From JBCCCJ01 sp039029315 (GTDB lineage Bacteria > Bacteroidota > Bacteroidia > J057), in contig JBCCGK010000163.1 in assembly GCA_039029315.1 (NCBI GenBank), positions 1-18,329 on the forward strand: a stretch of 18,329 bases of DNA, written 5' to 3'. The notes below the pieces were generated by a model. The model ran no database searches, had not been told where the DNA came from, and was given only the letters and a program-made list of their open reading frames with translations. Below, piece after piece: positions 1 through 7,929 of this stretch. A program made the position numbers and the translations under genes. The stretch's first letter is position 1. Each line of letters starts with the position of its first letter.

Positions 1-34
1 ATTTGAATTCCCATTTTGGCCAAAGTCAAACTTA

Positions 35-194
35 GAGACTGTTTGGGAATGTTACTGAGAATTTTTAGGGTGTATTTTTTTCTCAGACAAGGCTCTTTTT
101 TGTTCTCATAGTGGTGCTATGGGAACAAAAAAAGCCGCAGAATGAGGAAAAAAGACGCATACAAAAAATAAGTAACAGATTTCAAAACAGTCTC
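35..194. mobile_element. MITE-like foldback element, 160 bp
   Basis: The ends are perfect 10-bp inverted repeats, GAGACTGTTT (35-44) and AAACAGTCTC (185-194), flanked on both sides by TTA (32-34 and 195-197), which reads as a 3-bp target duplication. The inverted similarity continues imperfectly through nearly the whole element: the arms meet at 101-111 and 117-127 around a 5-base loop (112-116), so the entire unit can fold into one long imperfect hairpin. It holds no credible ORF. TNA target duplications and GAG-starting ends are known for part of the IS5 family, so a non-autonomous derivative of an IS5-like element is likely; that family assignment is inference. Confidence 0.72.
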
Positions 195-282
195 TTAGGA
201 AAGGAATGAACAGCGTCCTTATCAAGGCTTGCCGGAAGAAGAGACTTATCCTGACAACATCCATGTGGTTCCAGCTGCTCAC

Positions 283-317
283 AAAAAAAGAAGAGCCCGT
301 CCTCCCCAGGACCGGGC
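283..317 (-). terminator. Rho-independent terminator (minus strand)
   Basis: GCCCGTCCT (295-303) pairs with AGGA-C-CGGGC (308-317, one bulged C) around a four-base CCCC loop. Read on the minus strand, the stem is followed by a T-rich tail (TCTTCTTTTTTT, complement of 283-294). The orientation fits transcription leaving the lipoprotein gene at 429-1346. It lies about 110 bp past that gene's stop and would be the stronger of two stops in series. Confidence 0.65.
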
Positions 318-380
318 CCCCATTAGGCAAATACGATACGTCTTCTATTCTTAAAGGTCTTTCAACCTATTTTCCTACCT

Positions 381-416
381 GATAAAGGGGGCAGGTGGGT
401 TAATGGCACCCGCCCC
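381..416 (-). terminator. Probable terminator just after the lipoprotein gene
   Basis: GGGGCAGGTG (388-397) pairs with CACCCGCCCC (407-416) with one G-T wobble, a 10-bp GC-rich stem around a 9-base loop. It sits 12 bp past the stop of the minus-strand gene ending at 429. On the minus strand the stem is followed only by a short CTTTATC tail, so termination may be incomplete, consistent with a second hairpin further on. Confidence 0.5.
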
Positions 417-428
417 GATGATTCCCCA

Positions 429-1346
429 TTAGTTGAGCACTACTACTAGATATTTCGAATGTTTCCAGAATCTCTCTGGATCTGTGATCTCAAGGCTTTC
501 GAGCATTTTGCCATCATCATTGAAGACATAAGAGTCAGCAGGATGAGAGGTCAACAATTCCGCTCGCTTGGTATCTACAGGAATTTGATTTGTTTGTTGG
601 ATATCAATGATCTCAAACAAGGAGGCATCGAAATCCGGGCTGAGTTGTTTGGTGGCACCAATTCCGAGGAATCCGCCGACCTTGGTCAGGATATTCTGTG
701 ATTTCAACTCTTTGGCGGTTCCTTTGAGCACGTAGCCTTTCCGAAGCTCGGTCCGTTGCGCAAGCATGATAGAATCCTGCTGGCTCATCTCTGATTTCTG
801 GTCAGACAAACGTGTCAACTGTGCTTGTTTGATCTCACTGAGTTGAGAATTATTTTCTTCTAGTGTTCTCACGTTTTGATTCAAATCTTCCACCTGAATG
901 TTCAAGGCAACAAGATTTTCTTTCAAGCCAGTGATTTCAGTATTTTTTTCCGTCAGCTGCTTCTTGAATCGATTGATGGTTGTTTTGAAATAGGCAGTCC
1001 GTCCATCTGCTTTTTCTACTCTTTCATTCAACTCCTGGATTAGCTCCTGATTTCTTACCAACAGCTCATCAATCGCCATCATGTCATCAAGAATTTTCTC
1101 TTTCCCCTCTTTGCGGAATTCACTCCCATCAGTTTCCATGGAGATCAAGGACTCCTTTTGCTTGATGTTTTCGAGATTGGCTTCGAACTCATCAAAGGAG
1201 GCCATGAAGGTATTTAACAGGGAATCCTGAACCTGAGTATCCATCATGAGCGCCTGATTGCGGCGCTCCAGATCAGCGATTTTGTCTTTGTTACAGGAAA
1301 AAGCAAGAATGCTAAGAAGGGTTAGGCTGAGATATGCTCGTTTCAT
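429..1346 (-). CDS. Coiled-coil lipoprotein of unknown function, probably surface or periplasmic
   Basis: 305 residues. The N-terminus is a short basic and hydrophobic signal ending in LAFSC, so Cys18 is the likely lipidated residue of a Bacteroidota-type lipobox. Residues about 20-200 are rich in heptad-like Leu/Ile spacing with many Glu, Lys, Gln and Asn, a long coiled coil without Pro. The last 100 residues form a distinct domain beginning near KGYVLKGTAKELKSQ, followed by a Gly-rich GGFLGIGATK stretch and a segment with LTSHPADSY. I recall this C-terminal pattern from many Bacteroidota lipoproteins with coiled coils, sometimes labelled adhesins, but I cannot confirm a function. It is transcribed alone, away from the cassette at 1663, with terminators behind it. 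An ATG start at 1346 gives the complete signal sequence. Confidence 0.85.
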   Translation of the reverse strand: MKRAYLSLTLLSILAFSCNKDKIADLERRNQALMMDTQVQDSLLNTFMASFDEFEANLENIKQKESLISMETDGSEFRKEGKEKILDDMMAIDELLVRNQELIQELNERVEKADGRTAYFKTTINRFKKQLTEKNTEITGLKENLVALNIQVEDLNQNVRTLEENNSQLSEIKQAQLTRLSDQKSEMSQQDSIMLAQRTELRKGYVLKGTAKELKSQNILTKVGGFLGIGATKQLSPDFDASLFEIIDIQQTNQIPVDTKRAELLTSHPADSYVFNDDGKMLESLEITDPERFWKHSKYLVVVLN

Positions 1347-1662
1347 TATTCAAATCTTTTTAACGCTTGATGCCCAGGAAAGAACAAAGGGTGTACCACT
1401 GGGAACACCAAACATAACTCACTGATTGTCAATAAGAAAAAAGCAGCGGGGATGATCAAGTCTTCTCGATATGAGAAAAACATTCTCATTTTGGGAATTC
1501 TCCCTCTCTCATCCTGAGACAATCTGTCCTACAAAGCATTTTTTTTACACTTTTTCCTCAATGATTGGTAACGAAATTCCCAAAAGATGTACTAGATAAG
1601 TAAGGGATGTCCCTACACTACCCCACAACTTTTATTCATTCTCACAATTAGTTTTATATATC
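1347..1662. other. Divergent intergenic region, A/T-rich
   Basis: This 316-bp gap separates a minus-strand lipoprotein gene from a plus-strand cassette and should hold promoters for both. I find a good -7 box for the lipoprotein gene (1409-1416, minus), a 7-bp hairpin (1471-1477 with 1483-1489) and an imperfect inverted repeat (1489-1500 with 1573-1585). No matching TAnnTTTG box is obvious for the plus-strand gene; the nearest resemblance is TAGTTTTA just before its ATG. There is no credible ORF. Confidence 0.55.
1409..1439 (-). promoter_or_regulatory. Candidate Bacteroidota promoter for the lipoprotein gene
   Basis: On the minus strand, 1416-1409 reads TATGTTTG, an exact TAnnTTTG box, about 60 bp upstream of the ATG at 1346. 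Nineteen bases further upstream is TTTC (1439-1436), a one-base mismatch to the TTTG -33 element. The box alone occurs by chance fairly often in A/T-rich DNA, so the weak -33 match keeps this tentative. Confidence 0.35.
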
Positions 1663-2877
1663 ATGATGAAACGACCTTTATCTTTTCTATTATTTTTTGT
1701 TTTTCTCACAATCAGCAGTAGCATTCTTTTCGCACAGGGCATCAGCTATCAGGCCGTGGCCAGAGATGCAGATGGCAAACTGATGGACAATGAAGCCATC
1801 AATGTTCGATTCTACCTTCTCTCCGATTCTGCCGCTGGCATGGAAGTCTATCGGGAAAGTCATGCTGCCAATACCAATGCCTATGCCCTCTTCTCTCTGA
1901 TCATCGGGAAAGGAACTGTAGAGAGTGGTGCATTTGAAGCCATCGATTGGGGATCCGCTCCGCATTTCCTCAGAGTGGAAGTGAATGGCGCCGATATGGG
2001 AACCACACAATTGGAGACCGTTCCCTATAGTCAAGTCGCCACCAATATGGCCATCAATCACCTCACCGATGTCAGCATAGGGACAGCCGTGGCAAACGAC
2101 GTTCTCAAATGGAATGGGACCGCATGGACAGCCAGACCTGATTCTGTAGATGATGCAGATGCAGATCCGAATAATGAGATTCAGGCGCTTTCTCTTGTGG
2201 GCAGTGATTTGAGTTTGTCATTGGGAGGAGGAACAGTCAGCCTTCCGGCCAATTCTCCCTGGAATACCAGTGGGTCAGGAATCTATTATGATGCCGGCAA
2301 TGTGGGCATAGGAACCACGAGCCCTAACAATCCATTTGCCTTGACGACAGATGGAACAAGCTCTATCAGTTTTCGTTTTGAAAACACAAATATTAATGGC
2401 AGCAATGATATGCTGGAAATGCGGACACAGACTGGCGCGCCAGATAATGCCCAATTTATTGAGTTTCAGAGAGGGAACATAGTTGAGGCCAGAATCAATA
2501 CAGATGGTTCTGCTGAGTTTGCTTCTGTAGAAGTTGAGGAAGAACTGGGCTCTTCTGACACACCTGTTGCTGGAAAACTGTATGAGAATAGCATACCACT
2601 TGCCTGGGGATTTATCAATGGTGCAGGTAGCGTCATTTCTGGCTATGGAATCAATACGATTACCAATCCCTCAACTGGCAATTTTCTGATAACCATCAAT
2701 GCCAACTGGACCGGGAGACCCGCCATCGTTGCGACCTCCTATTCTCCAACAGTGAACGATGAAGTAGCGACAGCATCGGATGTAATTGGGTCCACCAATC
2801 AATTTGAGGTGAATACGATTGATGGAACCACTGCAGTAAACTCAGCTTTTTATTTTGTTGTGTATGGCAATCGTTAA
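1663..2877 (+). CDS. Secreted repeat protein, first copy of duplicated cassette
   Basis: 404 residues; starts at tandem ATGs (1663 or 1666). Residues 1-25 are a signal peptide ending SILFAQ. The mature N-terminus (GISYQAVARDADGKLM) opens a beta-rich domain of about 110 residues ending GTTQLETVPYSQVA, common in Bacteroidota exported proteins. Then come LTDVSIG and LKWNGTAW motifs, an acidic DDADADPNNE spacer resembling a calcium-binding loop, and NVGIGTTSP, a motif seen in fibre-like proteins. The C-terminal 110 residues start near GKLYENSIPLAWGFI. No T9SS sorting tail is visible, whereas the protein encoded 13 bp downstream has one. It is clearly paralogous to the gene at 3680-4876 over its full length. 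Role unknown; a surface or extracellular fibre component is inference. Confidence 0.85.
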   Translation: MMKRPLSFLLFFVFLTISSSILFAQGISYQAVARDADGKLMDNEAINVRFYLLSDSAAGMEVYRESHAANTNAYALFSLIIGKGTVESGAFEAIDWGSAPHFLRVEVNGADMGTTQLETVPYSQVATNMAINHLTDVSIGTAVANDVLKWNGTAWTARPDSVDDADADPNNEIQALSLVGSDLSLSLGGGTVSLPANSPWNTSGSGIYYDAGNVGIGTTSPNNPFALTTDGTSSISFRFENTNINGSNDMLEMRTQTGAPDNAQFIEFQRGNIVEARINTDGSAEFASVEVEEELGSSDTPVAGKLYENSIPLAWGFINGAGSVISGYGINTITNPSTGNFLITINANWTGRPAIVATSYSPTVNDEVATASDVIGSTNQFEVNTIDGTTAVNSAFYFVVYGNR

Positions 2878-2890
2878 TTCCTCATCGAAC

Positions 2891-3400
2891 ATGAAGTATC
2901 AAATCTGGCTATTCATTGCATTGCTAGTTGTGGGGAATTCTTATCTCTCTGCACAAAGTCTTGATCGCTTTGTCATTGGAAGCACCGGCGGAGAAGCGAT
3001 CGGTACCACCGTACATCTGGAGTATACGGTGGGCGAAGTTGCTACTCAGACCCTCGACAATGGCACCTTTGTATTGAATCAGGGATTTCATCAGACCAAT
3101 CCTCCCTTCAATACTTCCATCGAGCGCACTCAGATTCGGGTAGACTATTCTCTCTATCCCAATCCGACTCATGATATTGTGAATCTTAAGCTGGAACTGG
3201 AACGTCCTACAGATATTGTGGTCGAACTCCTGGATATTCGGGGGAGAAGAAGCAATATCCCTGCACAATCCTGGTCCAATCAGCAACAGATTCAGGCGCA
3301 ATTTGATTTGAGCACTCTGCCCACTGGTTTGTACCTGATGACCATCAGAGGCAAGTCAGGAGAAGTTGCTCAAAGTCTTCGGATTGAGAAACTTAACTAA
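2891..3400 (+). CDS. Small T9SS type A cargo protein, first copy
   Basis: 169 residues from the ATG at 2891, chosen because MKYQIWLFIALLVVGNS opens a normal signal peptide ending LSAQ. An upstream in-frame ATG at 2855 would overlap the previous gene and bury the signal. Residues about 23-70 (FVIGSTGGEA to LNQGFHQ) form a short domain widespread in Bacteroidota secreted proteins, containing the VGE and QGFH motifs. Residues about 88-169 are a type A T9SS C-terminal sorting domain: YSLYPNPTHD, then VELLDIRG, then LPTGLYLMTIRG. The tail directs export across the outer membrane and usually cleavage or attachment by the T9SS machinery. Co-transcribed with the gene 13 bp upstream; the pairing recurs in the second cassette. 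Confidence 0.85.
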   Translation: MKYQIWLFIALLVVGNSYLSAQSLDRFVIGSTGGEAIGTTVHLEYTVGEVATQTLDNGTFVLNQGFHQTNPPFNTSIERTQIRVDYSLYPNPTHDIVNLKLELERPTDIVVELLDIRGRRSNIPAQSWSNQQQIQAQFDLSTLPTGLYLMTIRGKSGEVAQSLRIEKLN

Positions 3401-3424
3401 TTTCTCGGCTATTCACTTTCGTGC

Positions 3425-3486
3425 ATTCTGCAATTGTCCAGCCTGGTCATTTATGGCCACTGGAAATTGCAGAATTTTATTTTTTC
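3425..3486 (+). terminator. Strong rho-independent terminator between the two cassettes
   Basis: ATTCTGCAATT (3425-3435) pairs with AATTGCAGAAT (3465-3475). The pairing continues inward as TCCAG with CTGGA and TGGTC with GGCCA around a 6-base loop, with minor bulges. The stem is followed by TTTATTTTTT (3476-3485). It begins 25 bp past the stop of the small T9SS gene, so the first cassette should end here and the second should have its own promoter in 3487-3679. Confidence 0.8.
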
Positions 3487-3679
3487 ACAACCTTCTCTCC
3501 CCCTCCACCGTAAGAATGAGCTGTTCACTCATCTTTCCCCCAATCACCTTCCCCCACAATCCTTCTCTTTCTTTTTTGAAAGACATTCCTTTTGTTTTCA
3601 TGACTGATCGTTCCTGACAACTCGCCAAACAAATGGCAGAGAGTCAGCCCATTTTTCACAACCAATTATTCATTCAATC

Positions 3680-4876
3680 ATGAATTCAATCCATCACTTT
3701 ATTTTTCTCTCTCTTTTTCTTTTGAGTTCCAGCATTTTCGCACAAGGCATTAATTATCAGGCTGTTGCCAGAAAGGCCAATGGTCAACTTATGGTCAATG
3801 AATCTGTCAAAGTTCAATTTTTCATTCACGAATTGAATGAACTAGGCCCCATCGTCTATGAAGAAACACATTCCATCTCTACCAATCCATATGGTTTGTT
3901 CTCACTGGTCATCGGGAAAGGGATCAGTATACATGGGAATTTTTCAAGCATTGATTGGGGCAGTTCAAATCATTATTTGGAAGTCGTCGTCAATGAGGTG
4001 AACATGGGCACCACTCAATTGGAGACTGTTCCTTATAGCAAAGTCGCGACAGAGATGCATATTTCTCATTTGACAGATGTACAGGTAGGTGCTGTAGAAG
4101 TAGACGAGGTTCTAAAATGGAATGGCACACATTGGGTTCCTGGCAAGGATCAGGTCGATGACAATGATGCCAGTGCATTCAATGAACTCCAAACCCTGGA
4201 ATTGACGGGCAATACCCTCGCCCTCACTCCCAGTGGCGGATCAGTCAATTTACCCTTGCCAAAATGGACTGAAAATGGAACAGACATTTCATTTTCTGGT
4301 GGTTCTGTCGGAGTTGGCACCAATTCTCCCGGAGCACATTTTGCAGTCAGTGGATCAGCTACTTCTGAGCCTCTGGTTAGATTCAATCAGTCGTTTATCA
4401 CAAGTTCAATTCTTGAGCTTTCTGGCCCGAATAGTTTCAGTGGCAAATTCCTCCAATTGGATAGAGGGAGCAATACAGTTGCCAGCATCAACTCTCGTGG
4501 TGATGGAACTTTCAGGACTGTGATAGCAGAATCTCCCTTAAGTAGCACAAGTTCTCCAGATAAAGGGAAACTGTACGCCAACTCTCTTCCCGTTGCTTAC
4601 GGCTACATTTCTTCGACAGGAAGTATTTTGAAAAATTACGGCATCAGTTCTGTCAACAGAGTCGGGAATGGTATTTATCGGATTACTCTGGACAAGAATA
4701 TTACAGGGCATCCCGTCATCATCGCCAACTCCGCCAGTAGCTACGCACTTGATGAAGTCATCACAGCAAATACTGTAGGTCTGGTGGCCGATGAAATCGA
4801 AATCTACATTACAACAGGTGATGGAGTCGCAAAAAATTCCCACTTTTTCTTCATTGTTTTCGGAGAAATCCAATAA
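3680..4876 (+). CDS. Secreted repeat protein, second copy of duplicated cassette
   Basis: 398 residues with the signal peptide ending SSSIFAQ. It matches the protein at 1663-2877 domain by domain: GINYQAVARKANGQLM opening, FSLVIGKG, IDWGSSNHYL, MGTTQLETVPYSKVATEM, SHLTDVQVG, VLKWNGTHWV, acidic VDDNDASAFNE spacer, SVGVGTNSPG in place of NVGIGTTSP, and a C-terminal segment starting KGKLYANSLPVAYGYI. The middle (about residues 195-290) is the most divergent part. It also lacks a T9SS sorting tail, while the gene 12 bp downstream has one. The simplest reading is tandem duplication of the two-gene unit followed by divergence. The function is unknown; a surface fibre or partner of the small cargo protein is inference. 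Confidence 0.85.
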   Translation: MNSIHHFIFLSLFLLSSSIFAQGINYQAVARKANGQLMVNESVKVQFFIHELNELGPIVYEETHSISTNPYGLFSLVIGKGISIHGNFSSIDWGSSNHYLEVVVNEVNMGTTQLETVPYSKVATEMHISHLTDVQVGAVEVDEVLKWNGTHWVPGKDQVDDNDASAFNELQTLELTGNTLALTPSGGSVNLPLPKWTENGTDISFSGGSVGVGTNSPGAHFAVSGSATSEPLVRFNQSFITSSILELSGPNSFSGKFLQLDRGSNTVASINSRGDGTFRTVIAESPLSSTSSPDKGKLYANSLPVAYGYISSTGSILKNYGISSVNRVGNGIYRITLDKNITGHPVIIANSASSYALDEVITANTVGLVADEIEIYITTGDGVAKNSHFFFIVFGEIQ

Positions 4877-4888
4877 TCCCCCACACTT

Positions 4889-5389
4889 ATGAGAATTATA
4901 ATATGCTGCCTATTAACAGCTCTATCGTTCGGGTCGGTCTTCGCTCAAAGCCTGGAGCGCTTTGTCATCGGCAGTGCTGGAATGTATACGGAGAACGATT
5001 CTATGGCCTTCGACATGACAGTAGGAGAAGCGGTCACTGCCAGCCTCCAAAGCGGAACGATCATTCTTCTCCAGGGCTTTCACAAAGGAGGCGAAGGCAT
5101 GACAACCTCCATTGATCCGCAGGAAGTCGCCATGGACTATTCCCTATATCCCAATCCCACGACAGATCGAATCTTCCTTCAACTCACAGCAGAGAAGGCT
5201 GTATCCATTCAAATTAGATTGTTGGATATTCAAGGGAAACAGACAGATATTCCTGTCCAGCAGTACGATAGACTGCGGCAACTCAGGACTGAGATGAATC
5301 TTGCTCATCTTCCTGCTGGCATATATGTTCTGCAAATAGCCTCTGAAGAGCAAGGCCCTCTTAAGAGTTTCAGGATTGCCAAACAGTAG
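4889..5389 (+). CDS. Small T9SS type A cargo protein, second copy
   Basis: 166 residues with a signal peptide (MRIIICCLLTALSFGSVFAQ) and the same plan as 2891-3400: SLERFVIGSAG, VGEAV and LLQGFHKGG near the N-terminus, then a type A sorting domain with YSLYPNPTTDRIFL, IRLLDIQGK and LPAGIYVLQIA. The 12-bp spacing to the preceding gene mirrors the 13-bp spacing of the first cassette. The two copies share domain order and flanking motifs but differ at many positions, so the duplication is not recent. No convincing terminator follows in the 219-bp gap to the convergent antiporter gene. Confidence 0.85.
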   Translation: MRIIICCLLTALSFGSVFAQSLERFVIGSAGMYTENDSMAFDMTVGEAVTASLQSGTIILLQGFHKGGEGMTTSIDPQEVAMDYSLYPNPTTDRIFLQLTAEKAVSIQIRLLDIQGKQTDIPVQQYDRLRQLRTEMNLAHLPAGIYVLQIASEEQGPLKSFRIAKQ

Positions 5390-5608
5390 GACAATCCCTT
5401 CTACGAATTGATCATCAACATGAGTCATCTTGAATTTTCGGAAAAAGGATAGCAGGCCGCGAAGCTGATACGCAAAGAAAATCATCATCCAGACGCACAA
5501 GAGCTGCTTATAAGCGCGGGAGATCTGGAATGAGCTATCAGTCTGTTTCTGAGACCGAAGCATTCAGGGTGACTCATACCTAAGTTTTGAAACCACATAC
5601 GGCCCAGC

Positions 5609-7096
5609 TTATGCCACAAGCTCTTCCTTGCTCGCAATTTGCTTGATCTTGATCTGCAAGGCAGCAAATAAGAGCGTCATAAATGGACTGATATAATTGA
5701 AGAATGCAAACAGGAAGTATTCTCCGACAGATACGCCCAATACCCCGGATTGATACGCTCCGCAGGTATTCCAGGGAACCAATACAGAGGTAACTGTGCC
5801 GCTATCTTCGAGGGTTCGACTCAGGTTCTCGGGCGCAAGTCCCTTGTCTTGATATGCCTTGGAAAACATCTTTCCCGGCACCACAATGGCCAAATATTGG
5901 TCTGAAGCCGTAACATTCAGGGCCAAACAACTCGCCACCGTACTGGCAAACAATCCAAAAATAGACTTGGCCAAGCTGAGAAGTGCTTTACTGATGCGAG
6001 ACAAGGCCCCAATGGCATCCATGACGCCTCCAAAGACCATTGCACAGATAATCAACCAAATGGTCCCCAACATCCCCGCCATACCACCAGAAGAGAACAA
6101 ACTCTCTTCCTTCCCAATGAGCGCATTGAATGCTTCATTTGCAGCATCTATAGAATGTCCCTCGGTCATGGCTTTGAGCACCCCTTTGTAAGCAGAAACA
6201 AAGCTTAGGGAAGCTGCACCTGTAATCCCTTTGACGATTTCCGGTTGAAAAATGATCGCGAAGATCGCTCCCAACAATGCTCCGGCCAGCAAGGCAATGA
6301 GCGGTTTGGTCTTGCGAACAATCAGGCCAATCACAAACAAGGGCACCAAAAACAGCCACCCACTTACCTGGAAGTTCTGATCGATGACTGCCAAAATTGC
6401 ATCGGTCTCAGCTACCCCATTTGGGTCTTGGGTAAAACTGATGATCACAAAAAGCAACAAGGTCAGCAAGATGGTGGGGACGGTTGTGAAGGCCATATAG
6501 CGGATATGGGAAAATAATTCACTTCCTGCCATGGCTGCAGCCAAATTAGTCGTATCGGAAAGGGGGGACATTTTGTCTCCAAAATAGGCACCCGAAATCA
6601 CAGCACCAGCCACCATGCCAACGGGGATGCCCACTGCTTGCCCAATCCCAATCAGTGCAATTCCGACTGTTGCTGAAGTTGTCCAGGAACTCCCCGTTGC
6701 GATAGAAATGATGGCCGTAATAACCACGGTTGCAGGTAAAAATATGCTGGGATGCAAGATTTGCAATCCATAATAAATCATGGCCGGAATAATTCCACTG
6801 ATCAGCCAGGAACCAGCCAATGCACCTACCATCAACAAGATCAGAATAGCTCCCGCAACGGATTGGAAATTTTCTGCCACTTCTTCCATCATTTGCTGAT
6901 AGCTGACCTTATTGGCAAAGCCGACCATGGCAGCCACAGCTGCCCCAATCAGCAAAATGAATTGATTTGAGCCACTCAGCGCATCGTCTCCAAAGACGAA
7001 TACATTGAAGGCCAATAGGATCACCAGGGCAATCACAGGGATCAGGGCTTCCCAGATATTTAGTTCCCGATTGTCAATAATACGTGGTTCTTCCAT
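5609..7096 (-). CDS. nhaC: NhaC-family Na+/H+ antiporter
   Basis: 495 residues from the ATG at 7096, chosen because it starts a normal cytoplasmic N-terminus (MEEPRIIDNRELN). An in-frame ATG at 7171 would overlap the neighbouring gene. About a dozen hydrophobic segments run through the protein. Family hallmarks are GSSWTTSATVG (about 135-145), GAYFGDKMSPLSDTTNLA (169-186) and the matching C-terminal element with DSGTVTSVLVPWNTCGAY. It belongs to the Na_H_antiporter superfamily that includes NhaC and the malate/lactate antiporter MleN. Exchange of external H+ for internal Na+ at the inner membrane is the likely role, but the substrate cannot be settled from sequence. It follows the exported protein gene ending at 7126 by 29 bp, probably in one operon. 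Confidence 0.88.
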   Translation of the reverse strand: MEEPRIIDNRELNIWEALIPVIALVILLAFNVFVFGDDALSGSNQFILLIGAAVAAMVGFANKVSYQQMMEEVAENFQSVAGAILILLMVGALAGSWLISGIIPAMIYYGLQILHPSIFLPATVVITAIISIATGSSWTTSATVGIALIGIGQAVGIPVGMVAGAVISGAYFGDKMSPLSDTTNLAAAMAGSELFSHIRYMAFTTVPTILLTLLLFVIISFTQDPNGVAETDAILAVIDQNFQVSGWLFLVPLFVIGLIVRKTKPLIALLAGALLGAIFAIIFQPEIVKGITGAASLSFVSAYKGVLKAMTEGHSIDAANEAFNALIGKEESLFSSGGMAGMLGTIWLIICAMVFGGVMDAIGALSRISKALLSLAKSIFGLFASTVASCLALNVTASDQYLAIVVPGKMFSKAYQDKGLAPENLSRTLEDSGTVTSVLVPWNTCGAYQSGVLGVSVGEYFLFAFFNYISPFMTLLFAALQIKIKQIASKEELVA

Positions 7097-7125
7097 GCTA
7101 GTGAGTGGATTGGGGATAAAGGGAT

Positions 7126-7815
7126 TTATTCGCAGTTGCTTTGGGTTTCCAGCACGATTTGTTCCCACCATTGAGAAAAACTCTTGCTAAAAAAAGATCC
7201 CATAGGCGATTCTTTTTTGTGGAAATAAAAATACTCCGTAGGCGCTTCGCTTTTTTGGTCGTCCAGACAGACGTCAATGTGTTCTGCCAATCGAGGGCGA
7301 ATCGGGTCCAGAAACAAAAAGGAAGCTTTCAAGACTGGGATGGGAACCCGATCTGTAATCATGCGGTTGCTACGAATGTAGACAGATTTGTGGATACGTG
7401 CGCGCATCTCGAAAGGATTGATAACCAGGATTTCATGTAGATCTGACAGTTCTTCATGGGTGCGGGTTAGAAATCCCCGCTCAGAATCGAAAGATTCTTT
7501 CATCACTCGCCCCCTTGGCAAATCAGCATTGAGGAAAATCACTGTATCTGCTTTGGATTTTTGTTGCAATTGTTCTGAAAACATCCAGCCCAATCGAATG
7601 ATCAGCTCAGGCTTGATTTTACCCAAATAGGATCGATCTTCCCCAACTGTCAGGAATTGGGAAATTTTCATGGTAAAAGTCTCATCGAAAGAAAACCCCT
7701 GACTGCTGATATACAAGCCAATGGTTTTTCCAGCCATCCTATTGGCCTGAGAAAAAACAGCAGGTGAACATATCAGGAAAATGATCAGATAGAGAAAGGA
7801 AATCCGTTTTTTCAT
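7126..7815 (-). CDS. Exported protein of unknown function upstream of the antiporter
   Basis: 229 residues; residues 1-22 are a clear signal peptide (MKKRISFLYLIIFLICSPAVFSQ). I do not recognise the mature domain. It is mixed alpha/beta in appearance, contains only two mature Cys residues (VCLDD near residue 186 and the penultimate residue), and lacks a lipobox or T9SS tail, so a soluble periplasmic protein is the best guess. It lies 29 bp upstream of the NhaC-type antiporter on the same strand; co-transcription suggests but does not prove a shared role in the response to salt or pH. Confidence 0.75.
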   Translation of the reverse strand: MKKRISFLYLIIFLICSPAVFSQANRMAGKTIGLYISSQGFSFDETFTMKISQFLTVGEDRSYLGKIKPELIIRLGWMFSEQLQQKSKADTVIFLNADLPRGRVMKESFDSERGFLTRTHEELSDLHEILVINPFEMRARIHKSVYIRSNRMITDRVPIPVLKASFLFLDPIRPRLAEHIDVCLDDQKSEAPTEYFYFHKKESPMGSFFSKSFSQWWEQIVLETQSNCE

Positions 7816-7929
7816 ATGGGGAAATTACAACATTCCCCGAACATATGAAGGAATTGCCTGTCTTGAGATGCAATAAGAAAGGGACAAAGGAGGCCTACAA
7901 GTCAGGCTGCAACCCAAAAGCTATTCATT

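Larger units (their letters stand above)
198..428. other. Non-coding region downstream of the lipoprotein gene
   Basis: I see no credible gene here. Together with the MITE it makes up the 428-bp gene-free start of the window. It contains two GC-rich hairpins (295-317 and 388-416), annotated separately as minus-strand terminators. The open frames crossing this stretch and the MITE encode low-complexity sequence without a recognisable start region or domain. Confidence 0.6.

Noticed and set aside
1489..1585. Imperfect inverted repeat, TTTTGGGAATTC (1489-1500) and GAAATTCCCAAAA (1573-1585)
   Set aside because: A one-base insertion, 72-bp spacing and A/T-rich composition make chance likely; no function can be assigned.
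3366..3617. 83-codon plus-strand open frame between the cassettes
   Set aside because: It overlaps the end of the T9SS gene and runs through the terminator hairpin; its composition is low-complexity Phe, Ser and Pro.
5600..5625. Small AGCTT/AAGCT hairpin overlapping the antiporter stop
   Set aside because: Only 5 bp of pairing and no following T-run.
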